Below are positions 8,501 through 17,478 of a stretch of DNA of 64,000 nt, piece after piece. Both the position numbers and the translations under genes were made by a program. The notes under the pieces were generated by a model. That model had not been told where the DNA came from, did no database searches, and saw only the letters and a program-made list of their open reading frames with translations. Source of the stretch: Nocardia terpenica (GTDB lineage: Bacteria > Actinomycetota > Actinomycetes > Mycobacteriales > Mycobacteriaceae); contig NZ_JABMCZ010000002.1 of the NCBI RefSeq assembly GCF_013186535.1, positions 434,001 to 498,000 on the forward strand, in the 5' to 3' direction. Every line of letters begins with the position of its first letter. Positions within the stretch are counted from its first letter, which is position 1.

Positions 8501-9244
8501 TCAGGACACCCGGTCGCGCCCGCGTAACCAGCCGAACCAGCGTCTTTCGTTGTGCTCCGGGATCTTCGGCTGCTCCGGCCGGAGCGGGGGCGGGGCCTCG
8601 CCCTTGGGGTAGAGGCTGAAGCCGCACACGGGCACGTCGATCGGGCGCAGCGCGTCGTCGGATGTGGCTCCGCGGTAACGGAACCCGAGCCATTCGAGAT
8701 TGGCCTCGTCGGCGAAGCTCGGCGGATCGAACGGCAGGATCTGCGGGTCGGGCAGTTCACCCGGCTGCAACTGGACCGGATGCTCGCCCGCCCAGTACGG
8801 CCGCTCCCACACCAGCGGCAAACCCTCGTCCTCCAGGATGTCGACCCGGGTGGCGCTGAACGCGCGCCGGAATTCGCCGCGCTCCCAATGCGCGAACGCG
8901 CCCCAGCCGCGCGGGATGTCGTAGGAGATCAGATAGGTGTGCTCGGAGGCCAGCGGCCGCACCAGCAGTTCCGGCAGCGTGGTCGGGCGGGTCAGCATGG
9001 CCTGCCCGGTGCACACCACGGTCACCCCCGGAAAGCAGCCGATGTACACCGAGCGGGGATTGGGTCCGGCCCACACCTTCAGCGTGCCGGAGGCCGCGGG
9101 CACCACATCGCTGTCGGGATTGAGCTGCTTGGCCAGGGCGAGGGCCGCTTCCGGATCGGGATCGGGGTATTCGCGGAGCACGGCCGCCGGGTCGGGGTCG
9201 TCGACGTACCAGAGGGACGAAGCTGTGGACGGCACTTCCGACAC
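8501..9244 (-). CDS. Conserved actinobacterial hypothetical protein
   Basis: A 247-residue soluble protein I cannot assign firmly; it resembles the DUF6928-type proteins of Nocardia. It has no signal peptide or membrane helix. Visible landmarks are SSLWYVDDPDPAAVLREYPDPD at the N terminus, a central SYDIPRGWGAFAHWERGEFRRAFSA segment, WERPYWAGEHPVQL, and a basic Trp-rich C terminus (RRWFGWLRGRDRVS). GTG 9244 is chosen because GAGGATGGGAG lies just upstream; the open frame extends further to 9310 without support. It lies downstream of sepH on the same strand, 177 bases away. Confidence 0.5.
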   Translation of the reverse strand: MSEVPSTASSLWYVDDPDPAAVLREYPDPDPEAALALAKQLNPDSDVVPAASGTLKVWAGPNPRSVYIGCFPGVTVVCTGQAMLTRPTTLPELLVRPLASEHTYLISYDIPRGWGAFAHWERGEFRRAFSATRVDILEDEGLPLVWERPYWAGEHPVQLQPGELPDPQILPFDPPSFADEANLEWLGFRYRGATSDDALRPIDVPVCGFSLYPKGEAPPPLRPEQPKIPEHNERRWFGWLRGRDRVS

Positions 9245-9421
9245 CTCCCATCCTCGTATGAGTAAGCCAGGGCTACTCTCGAGCAAACCACCCGAATCGC
9301 ACGGCGGCATAGGAAAAATCTACTCCCCCGATACGGGAAAACGCGGCGCTTCGCCCGGTGGGCACGCGTGTCAAGATCACCGGCGCGCCCGCGTGGTGGC
9401 CGGTGCTACGAGATAACGGGA

Positions 9422-10477
9422 TCAGTGCCCGGAACTGCGCACGCCTAGTAGTACGTCTTCCCAGGACGGCATCGGCGCCTTGCCGCGCTTGGCCCGATTC
9501 TGCTTCTGCCCCGCCGGTTTGGCGGCGGGCGGAGCCTGCTCGGACGTGTCGGCCGACGCCGCCGGGGCCGCGGGGGCGGGCTCGGCGGGCTCGGGGGTCG
9601 AATGTGCCGGGACGGCAGGGGTGTTCGGCGCCGGTGCGCTCGGCGGTCCGGACGTGGTGGCCGGGGCGGCGGGCGCGGCGCCCTTGGCCGCGACCGGAAC
9701 GGCGGATCCGCCCACGGCGGCCCGCTGCTCGACGAAGTATTCCTCGCTGCCCTCGCGCGGCTCGGCGGCGGAGGCCCGGGCAGCCGGGGCGGGGGCGGGC
9801 TCCTCGCGCGGGGGCGGGGCGGCGGGCGTGGGCTCGACCGGGGCGGGCTCGGCGGACGGCTCGGGCAGGATGGTGGCCAGCCCGCGTAGCGCGCGACCGA
9901 AATCGGGATCGATGAGATCGGAGGCCGGATCGTCCAGCGGCAGCACCGAGCCGCCATGCGCGTCGGGCTGGTAGCGCCAGTGCGCGGCGATCACGGAACG
10001 GCCCGCCTGCCACTGCAGTTGGGCGACCCAGTAACCCTTCTCGTCCTTCCAGGCGTCCCACTCGGCGATATCGATGTTGTGGCCGCGCTCGGCGAACGCG
10101 GCGGACACGATGTCGATGAGGGTCTCCACGGCGGGGCCGTCCTTGCGGACCGGATGCGCCCGCTGCGCCAGCTCCGCGGCCCGGGCCCGTTCCAGCAGTA
10201 CCGGATACGCGAAGCGCTCGACGCGGCTGGCGGGCATGCCCGATTCCTCGGTGACCTGTTCCACGGAGGCTCCGGCACGGATCCGGGCCTGAATATCGCG
10301 AGGACGCATGGTTGCTTCCGTTTCGATCTCTATCTGGCCGAATCGGGCAAGGTCTCCGCGGGCGGCGGCCCGCAGTTTCTCGTCGGCGGCGAGCCGGTAC
10401 TTCTGACCGGTCTCGGTATCGACACACACGATGTGCGCGGAATCGGGCGTCAATCCGATCACTCGAAGTTCACGCAC
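9422..10477 (-). CDS. sepH: Septation protein SepH (DUF3071)
   Basis: A 351-residue protein. The N-terminal DUF3071 domain (about residues 1-170) runs VRELRVIGLTPDSAHIV to the ERG...WDAWKDEKGYWVAQLQW segment and includes a helix-turn-helix-like part (ASVEQVTEESGMPASRVERFAYPVL). The rest is a long Pro/Ala-rich disordered tail, ending in a conserved SWEDVLLGVRSSG motif. In Streptomyces and mycobacteria SepH binds FtsZ and stimulates its assembly at division septa (established knowledge). The GTG at 10477 is fixed by a near-perfect ribosome binding site, AAGGAGG, six bases upstream. Its position beside serC matches the M. tuberculosis order. Confidence 0.9.
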   Translation of the reverse strand: MRELRVIGLTPDSAHIVCVDTETGQKYRLAADEKLRAAARGDLARFGQIEIETEATMRPRDIQARIRAGASVEQVTEESGMPASRVERFAYPVLLERARAAELAQRAHPVRKDGPAVETLIDIVSAAFAERGHNIDIAEWDAWKDEKGYWVAQLQWQAGRSVIAAHWRYQPDAHGGSVLPLDDPASDLIDPDFGRALRGLATILPEPSAEPAPVEPTPAAPPPREEPAPAPAARASAAEPREGSEEYFVEQRAAVGGSAVPVAAKGAAPAAPATTSGPPSAPAPNTPAVPAHSTPEPAEPAPAAPAASADTSEQAPPAAKPAGQKQNRAKRGKAPMPSWEDVLLGVRSSGH

Positions 10478-10668
10478 CGTTACCTCCTTATCGCTGCGTC
10501 GATCACAGCCAGGCTCGCGATACCGCCCACGTTCTGGAACAGTAGTGCACTTCTGAGAATCGTGTGGCAAGACACGCGCGCGGAAATCTGTGATAACACT
10601 CCCGCGCGCGCTAGTCTGCTCTGTTCGATTTCAGCAACTGCCAGGGGCGACGACGCTGTCGCCGCGTT

Positions 10669-11796
10669 TCACTTCGCGATTTCCTGGACCACCCAATCGA
10701 TGCTCCGGGTGAGCTGCGACACATCCTCCGGGTCGACGGCCGGGAACATACCGATGCGCAGCTGGTTGCGGCCCAGCTTGCGGTACGGCTCGGTATCGAC
10801 GATTCCATTGGCGCGCAACACCTTCGCAACCTGAGCGGCGTCCACCGAATCGGCGAAATCGACGGTGCCGACCACCTGCGAGCGATGCGCCGGATCGGCC
10901 ACGAACGGGGTGGCGAATTCGCTCGACTCGGCCCACGAATACAGCCGCGAGGAGGAATCCAGGGTCCGCTTGACCGCCCAGTCCAGTCCGCCGTTGCCGT
11001 TGAGCCATTCGATCTGATCGACGAGCAGCAGCAGGGTGGCCAGCGAGGGGGTGTTGTAGGTCTGATCCTTGCCGCTGTTGTCGATCGCGATCGGCAGCGA
11101 CAGGAATTCGGGGGTGAAACGACCCGAATCCGCGATCTGGGCAACGCGTTCCAGCGCCCGGGGGCTCATCAGCGCGATCCACAGGCCGCCGTCGGCGGCG
11201 AAGCTCTTCTGCGGCGCGAAGTAGTAGACGTCGGCGTCGGCGATATTCACCGGCAGGCCGCCCGCGCCGGAGGTGGCGTCGATGGCGATCAGCGCATTGT
11301 CCGAACCGGCCGGGCGCTGCACCGGAACCGCGACGCCCGTGGAGGTTTCGTTGTGCGCCCAGGCGATCACGTCGGCGGCGGGATCGGACACCGGGGCGGG
11401 CGCGGTGCCCGGATCGGTGGAGACCACGATCGGATCGCCGATGAACGGATTCTTCTTCGCCACCGCGGCGAACTTCGCGCTGAACTCGCCGTAGGTGAGG
11501 TGCAGCGACCGCTCCCGGATCAGGCCGAACGCGGCGGCGTCCCAGAACGCGGTGGTGCCGCCGTTGCCGAGCACCACCTCGTAACCCTCGGGGAGGGAGA
11601 ACAATTCGCGCAGACCCGCGCGCACCCGCGCCACCACGTCCTTGACGGGCTTCTGACGGTGGCTGGTGCCCATCACCGAGGCGCCGATATCGACGAGGGA
11701 TCGCAACTGCTCGGGACGGACCTTGGACGGGCCGCAGCCGAACCGTCCGTCGGCGGGCAACAGGTCGGCGGGAATGGTCGGGAACGCAGCGGTCAT
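10669..11796 (-). CDS. serC: Phosphoserine aminotransferase
   Basis: A 375-residue fold-type-I PLP enzyme converting 3-phosphohydroxypyruvate and glutamate to phosphoserine, the second step of serine synthesis; SerC may also act in PLP synthesis. Visible are FGCGPSKVRPEQL at the start, LGNGGTTAFWDAA, AWAHNETSTGV, the Asp in IAIDATSGAGG, and the Schiff-base lysine in YFAPQKSFAADGG. The mycobacterial-type SerC lacks much resemblance to the E. coli form, and this one is of the mycobacterial type. ATG 11796 is preferred over GTG 11802. The gene is monocistronic or runs toward sepH after a gap of about 190 bases. Confidence 0.93.
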   Translation of the reverse strand: MTAAFPTIPADLLPADGRFGCGPSKVRPEQLRSLVDIGASVMGTSHRQKPVKDVVARVRAGLRELFSLPEGYEVVLGNGGTTAFWDAAAFGLIRERSLHLTYGEFSAKFAAVAKKNPFIGDPIVVSTDPGTAPAPVSDPAADVIAWAHNETSTGVAVPVQRPAGSDNALIAIDATSGAGGLPVNIADADVYYFAPQKSFAADGGLWIALMSPRALERVAQIADSGRFTPEFLSLPIAIDNSGKDQTYNTPSLATLLLLVDQIEWLNGNGGLDWAVKRTLDSSSRLYSWAESSEFATPFVADPAHRSQVVGTVDFADSVDAAQVAKVLRANGIVDTEPYRKLGRNQLRIGMFPAVDPEDVSQLTRSIDWVVQEIAK

Positions 11797-11924
11797 GGCC
11801 ACCAGACTAGAGCCTGAACCGGGTCTGCGGCGCGGTGGGGCACCGGTTCGGGGGTGCCCGTGTCACGTCGATTCGTTCGCCCGTAATGCGGTGACGCGGG
11901 CCACATGACGGCTACCGTTGAGCC

Positions 11925-12620
11925 ATGAGTTCGGCCGTGGATCCCCCGAACAAGTCAACGGAGCGCAAATCTCGCATCGAGGCATCGATACGTGCCTTAC
12001 TGGGCAGATTGTCCGTAAGTCTGGAATCGCACGGTATTTCGCTGCATCATGGCGCACTGTCGGCAACGGCGCGGCGAGAGTTGCTGATGCGTGGCTTGGC
12101 GGGCACCGCGACCATCCTCGGCGCCCGCCCGCGCCGCACCGAGCCCGGCCATCGGTTCTGGGTGCGGGTACAGGTCGAGGGCGGGCTGCCGTACGAGACG
12201 CGGGTGCGGCAGCGGGTGGACGCGGCCGACCTGGAGCTCATGCAGCCCGGCGACGTCGTCGGCTGCCGCGTCGATCCGGGCGACCGCGACCGCGTGGTGC
12301 TCTACGTGCCGGGGCCGGAGGAGGCGACCCGGGTGAGCATGTCGAAGATCCTCAACGCGGGCCGCCGCGCGCAGGCCACCGTGCTCGCCGCCGCGCCCGT
12401 GGCCGCCGACTACTCCGGACACGACGACCCCGTGCTGCGGCTGGATCTGGAGCTGCGCGCCTGGGACGAACCGGAGCCGTGGCGGGTGCGCATCGTGCAG
12501 CCGGTGCCGCTGTCGGCGATCGAATTGGTCGATCTGGGACGGCATCTGGAGATCGCCTTCTTCACCGTCGACCGGGGCGAATCGGTCGCGGTGGACTGGG
12601 CGGCCTCGCGCGAGCCGTAG
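11925..12620 (+). CDS. Hypothetical protein with two similar beta-rich halves
   Basis: A 231-residue soluble protein of unknown function. After a basic helical start (residues 1-50, NKSTERKSRIEASIRALLG) there are two roughly parallel beta-rich segments. The first, about residues 56-128, runs GTATILGARPRR...RFWVRVQVEG...PGDVVGCRVDPGDRDRVVLYV. The second, about residues 148-225, runs AQATVLAAAPVA...LRLDLELRAWDE...RHLEIAFFTVDRGESVAVDW. Each looks like a small barrel ending in a strand that reads as a parameter such as VVLYV or VAVDW. An OB-like duplication is my inference. It is convergent with the polysaccharide deacetylase gene, with a gap of only 16 bases. Confidence 0.5.
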   Translation: MSSAVDPPNKSTERKSRIEASIRALLGRLSVSLESHGISLHHGALSATARRELLMRGLAGTATILGARPRRTEPGHRFWVRVQVEGGLPYETRVRQRVDAADLELMQPGDVVGCRVDPGDRDRVVLYVPGPEEATRVSMSKILNAGRRAQATVLAAAPVAADYSGHDDPVLRLDLELRAWDEPEPWRVRIVQPVPLSAIELVDLGRHLEIAFFTVDRGESVAVDWAASREP

Positions 12621-12636
12621 ATCGCGCGCGAATCCG

Positions 12637-13518
12637 CTAGGGCAGCTTGACGAATTGGAAGCCCTGCGCGCGCAGCCTGGGCAGCATGGCGATCATGCCG
12701 GGCGCGGTGCCGGATTTCGGGCGGTGCATGTGCGCGATCGAGATGACACCCGGTTTCGCCTCCGACATCGCCTGCCGCACCTGCGCGGCCGTGTAGGTCG
12801 CGCCCGCGTCGGCGTTGATGCTGAACCCCACCGGCCGCTCCCCCAGGTCGCGCACGATCGCGACGCCGACATCGTCGTAATGGGCGGTGCCCGTGCGGAA
12901 GAAGCGCGGCGGGCGGCCCACGAGCCGGGTCAGCACCTCGTGATTGGCCCACACCTCGTCGACCGCCTCCTGCGCCGACCCGGTGCCGGGGATGCCGTAG
13001 GCGGCGCGGCCGTTCACCGACAGCGGGCAGTGCCGGGTGCCGTGATTGCCCAGCTCGAACAGCGGATTGGCGGCCAGCCGCGAGGCCCGCACCGGGTCGG
13101 CCTCGATCCACCGCTTGTTGAGGAACAGGGTGGCCGGAATCTCCTGGGACATGAGGAAGTTCAGCAGTTCCTCGTTGAGCTCGTTGTTGTCCGGGCCGCC
13201 GCAGGCGTCGAAGGTCAGCGCCATCTGCTTGCCGTCGGCCGGAATCGAGGTGAGGATGCCCGGCAGATCCATGCCCCACCCACCGGGCCGCTGCCCCGCG
13301 TGCGCGGCGACCACGGCCGCGGGCCGGGCCGGATCGATCGGGGACTGCCGCGGCGCGGTGCGAACGGCCGCGCTCGCCAACGTCCGGGCGGATGTGCTCT
13401 GCGCGGGCGAACTGCCTTGCGCCGCACTACATGCCGCGCTCATCAGCCCGGCGGCCGCGGCCGCCCCCGTCACCAGCATGCGACGTCGCGAGAGTGCACC
13501 ATCCACCACGCCACGCAT
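12637..13518 (-). CDS. Polysaccharide deacetylase, probably Tat-exported lipoprotein
   Basis: A 293-residue NodB-fold enzyme of carbohydrate esterase family 4. The N terminus carries a twin-arginine motif (SRRRMLV) followed by a hydrophobic stretch and a lipobox-like LMSAAC, so it is likely exported folded and anchored by a lipid. NodB motifs are visible: TFDACGG (catalytic Asp), LGNHGTRHC (metal-binding His pair), FFRTGTAHYDD (motif 3, atypical, missing the usual RPPYG) and ISIAHMH near the C terminus (catalytic His). It would remove acetyl groups from a cell-wall or capsular glycan; the substrate is unknown. ATG 13518 has no clear ribosome binding site, and the downstream GTG at 13509 is possible. 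Confidence 0.82.
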   Translation of the reverse strand: MRGVVDGALSRRRMLVTGAAAAAGLMSAACSAAQGSSPAQSTSARTLASAAVRTAPRQSPIDPARPAAVVAAHAGQRPGGWGMDLPGILTSIPADGKQMALTFDACGGPDNNELNEELLNFLMSQEIPATLFLNKRWIEADPVRASRLAANPLFELGNHGTRHCPLSVNGRAAYGIPGTGSAQEAVDEVWANHEVLTRLVGRPPRFFRTGTAHYDDVGVAIVRDLGERPVGFSINADAGATYTAAQVRQAMSEAKPGVISIAHMHRPKSGTAPGMIAMLPRLRAQGFQFVKLP

Positions 13519-13549
13519 GGTACGGGACGGCGAAAACGCGACGCGGAAA

Positions 13550-14695
13550 CTACTTGTGCGCCACGCTCGCCCAGCCCGCGACCGAATCGGCCGTGCGCGG
13601 CGCGGGACCGGTGTAAATGGCGGCCGGGCGGACCAGCTTGCCCAGCTGCTTCTGCTCCAGGATGTGCGCGCACCAGCCGGCGGTGCGGCCGCAGGTGAAC
13701 ATGGCGGGCATCATGTGCGCGGGCACCTCGGCGAAGTCGAGGATGACCGCGGCCCAGAACTCGACATTGGTCTCGATGGCGCGGTCGGGGCGGCGCTCGC
13801 GCAACTCGGCCAGCGCGGCCTGTTCCAGCGCGGCGGCCACCTCGTAGCGCGGCGCGGCGAGCCGCTGCGCGGTCGAGCGCAGCACGCGGGCGCGCGGGTC
13901 CTCGGCCCGGTACACCCGGTGGCCGAAGCCCATCAGCTTCTCCTTGCGATCCAGAATGCCCTTCACCAGCGCCCTGGCGTCACCGGACTTTTCGACCGCC
14001 TCGATCATCGGCAGCACACGCGCCGGGGCGCCGCCGTGCAGCGGGCCGGACATGGCGCCGATCGCGCCGGACAGGCAGGCGGCCACGTCGGCGCCGGTGG
14101 AGGCGATGACGCGGGCGGTGAAGGTGGAGGCGTTCATGCCGTGCTCGGCGGCCGAGACCCAGTAGGCGTCGATGGCCTCGATGTGGCGCGGGTCCGGGTC
14201 ACCCTTCCAGCGGGTCATGAACCGCTCGGTGATGGTGGTGCACTCGTCGATCTTCTTCTGCGGCACCGCGGGCTGATAGATGCCGCGCGCGGACTGCGCC
14301 ACGTACGACAGCGCCATCACCGAGGCGCGCGCCAGATTCTCGCGCGCGGTGTCGTCGTCGATGTCCAGCAGCGGCTGGTAGCCCCAGATCGGGGCGAGCA
14401 TGGCGAGACCGGCCTGCACGTCGACGCGGACGTCGCCGGTGTGCACCGGCAGCGGGAACGGTTCGGCCGGTGGCAGTCCGCGCCCGAACTCACCGTCGAC
14501 CAGCAGCGCCCAGACATCGCCGAAGGTCACCTTGTTGGCGACCAGGTCCTCGATGTCGACGCCGCGATAGCGGAGCGAGCCGCCGTCCTTGTCGGGCTCC
14601 GCGATATCGGTGGTGAAGGCCACCACGCCTTCCAGACCACTCACGAAATCGGGGGGTACGGCGGGACCCGTAGGAGCCGCAGCGCTGGTAGTCAT
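13550..14695 (-). CDS. citA: Citrate synthase 2 (CitA type)
   Basis: A 381-residue citrate synthase-fold enzyme, shorter than the GltA form encoded nearby. It has the two catalytic His motifs GPLHGGAPARVLPMIE and MGFGHRVYRAEDPRA. The position of the third catalytic residue, Asp in NVDFY of GltA enzymes, reads NVEFWAAVILDF here, i.e. Glu. The start at ATG 14695 is supported by AAGGAGAGTCACAAC upstream; the open frame extends beyond it into pdxH and is not coding there. It is divergent from pdxH and lies about 1.1 kb from gltA. It corresponds by position to M. tuberculosis Rv0889c (citA). Whether it makes citrate or 2-methylcitrate is uncertain. Confidence 0.88.
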   Translation of the reverse strand: MTTSAAAPTGPAVPPDFVSGLEGVVAFTTDIAEPDKDGGSLRYRGVDIEDLVANKVTFGDVWALLVDGEFGRGLPPAEPFPLPVHTGDVRVDVQAGLAMLAPIWGYQPLLDIDDDTARENLARASVMALSYVAQSARGIYQPAVPQKKIDECTTITERFMTRWKGDPDPRHIEAIDAYWVSAAEHGMNASTFTARVIASTGADVAACLSGAIGAMSGPLHGGAPARVLPMIEAVEKSGDARALVKGILDRKEKLMGFGHRVYRAEDPRARVLRSTAQRLAAPRYEVAAALEQAALAELRERRPDRAIETNVEFWAAVILDFAEVPAHMMPAMFTCGRTAGWCAHILEQKQLGKLVRPAAIYTGPAPRTADSVAGWASVAHK

Positions 14696-14798
14696 GTTGT
14701 GACTCTCCTTGCAATTCGGGCCGCACGATCCATGGGCGACCACACGCCGATCAGTAAGAACCTTAGTCCCTCCGCTACTGCGGAGTAACGTCTGGTCC

Positions 14799-15551
14799 AT
14801 GCGCGACGAGCAGAATTCACCCGGCTCACCGGGCGCCGACGTGGCCGCCGAGACCGCCGCGATCGATTCCGCGCTGCGAGCTCGGCTGGATATCGCGGCG
14901 ATGCGCGCCGAGTACGGCGGCGACCCGGATCTGGACGAATCGTGGCTGGCCGACGGCTGGGAACCCCTATTGCGCAGCTGGATCGAGCAGGCCACGCGCG
15001 CCGGGATAGCCGAACCCAATGCCATGGTGCTGGCGACCGTCGAGCTCACCGACGACGGCCCCCGCCCGACCTCCCGCACGGTGCTGTGCAAGGGGCTCTC
15101 GCCCGAGGGTGTGACCTTCTACACGAACTACGGCTCGGCGAAGGGCAACCAGCTGGCGTCGCTGCCGTTCGCGGCGATCACCTTCGCCTGGCCCGCGCTG
15201 GGGCGGCAGGTCAACCTGCGCGGCCCGGTGCGCCAGGTGGCGCGCGAGGTCACCGAGGTGTACTGGCGGTCGCGGCCGCGTAATTCGCAGCTCGGCGCGT
15301 GGGCCTCGCAGCAGTCGCAGCCGGTCGGCTCGCGCGGCGATCTGGACCGGCTGCTCGACGAGGTGACGACCCGCTTCGACGACGTGGATCAGATTCCGGT
15401 ACCGGCGAATTGGGGCGGATTCCTGCTGCGGCCCGAGCAGGTGGAGTTCTGGCAGGGGCGGCGCAGCCGGATGCACAACCGCATCCGGGTATCGCTGGAG
15501 CCGGGCTGCACCGATCCGGCGGCGATGAAACTGGACCGGCTGCAACCCTGA
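14799..15551 (+). CDS. pdxH: Pyridoxamine 5'-phosphate oxidase
   Basis: A 250-residue FMN-dependent oxidase forming pyridoxal phosphate from pyridoxine or pyridoxamine phosphate. The split-barrel FMN-binding part shows NAMVLATVELTDDGPRPTSRTVLCKGLS and FYTNYGSAKGNQLA. The C-terminal PNPOx dimerisation part has WASQQSQPVGSR, WGGFLLRPEQVEFWQGRRSRMHNR and ends in the family-typical RLQP. These match full-length PdxH, so it is a true PdxH and not a mere flavin reductase. The start ATG at 14799 gives MRDEQNSPG. It is divergent from citA with about 100 bases between them. Confidence 0.93.
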   Translation: MRDEQNSPGSPGADVAAETAAIDSALRARLDIAAMRAEYGGDPDLDESWLADGWEPLLRSWIEQATRAGIAEPNAMVLATVELTDDGPRPTSRTVLCKGLSPEGVTFYTNYGSAKGNQLASLPFAAITFAWPALGRQVNLRGPVRQVAREVTEVYWRSRPRNSQLGAWASQQSQPVGSRGDLDRLLDEVTTRFDDVDQIPVPANWGGFLLRPEQVEFWQGRRSRMHNRIRVSLEPGCTDPAAMKLDRLQP

Positions 15552-15849
15552 TCCTTCCCGGCCGATCATCGAAATCACCCGCAGCTCAGGCCATACCGGG
15601 CCGACGCCGGTGATGTTGCCCACGGTTTTGCCGCGGCCGCCCTGGGTACCCGCTGACGCAACGGTCGGCGGCGGGTGCCCCAATACCACGTTCCCCCCGT
15701 CAGGGTCGCCTCGAACGAAGGTGACCGCGAGGTAGGTATTCGCGACCCTCGCTGCTCGGTGTCACCGGCCAGCGGCTAGCGTTGAATCAGGCGCATCGGA
15801 CGCCGACCGCGACCCGATGCCTACGGTCTAGCCTGAGAGGGATCCTTCC

Positions 15850-17163
<1,314 letters not shown>

Positions 17164-17478
17164 CCCCGATCGGTGCGCTGAATACGGCAGGCCCGCAACG
17201 GATCCGGCGCGGGACCCTCCCGTAGGAGGAGCGCGCCCGACCGATTCCCTCCCGCTTCACGGACGGAGAACACCTCAACCCCTCACTCACTCCACATCAA
17301 TACCGACAGGTCCGCATTTTGAATGGAAGCGGCGAGCGGGTACCTCTCATCGGGCGCTCAATTCTTCTGAATCTCAATGGAACTGATCGGGAGCCGACTG
17401 CGTCTAATCCTGCATAGCGAGTCAACCGACCGGTCGTCGGGAGGGCGAACGGTCCACGGAGTGATTTCGGGGGCAGAT
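17164..17478. other. Intergenic region between gltA and the STAND gene
   Basis: A 315-base stretch without a convincing gene. A GC-rich imperfect inverted repeat near 17190-17235 (CCCGCAACGG...GGCGCGGGACCCTCCCG) may terminate gltA. The remainder is less GC-rich (TTTTGAATGG, CAATTCTTCTGAATCTC) and may hold the promoter of the following gene. No tRNA fold was found. Confidence 0.4.

Noticed and set aside
8163..9244. Possible toxin-antitoxin pair from the small membrane gene and its convergent neighbour
   Set aside because: The genes are convergent, the membrane protein belongs with the methyltransferase and neither resembles a known toxin family.
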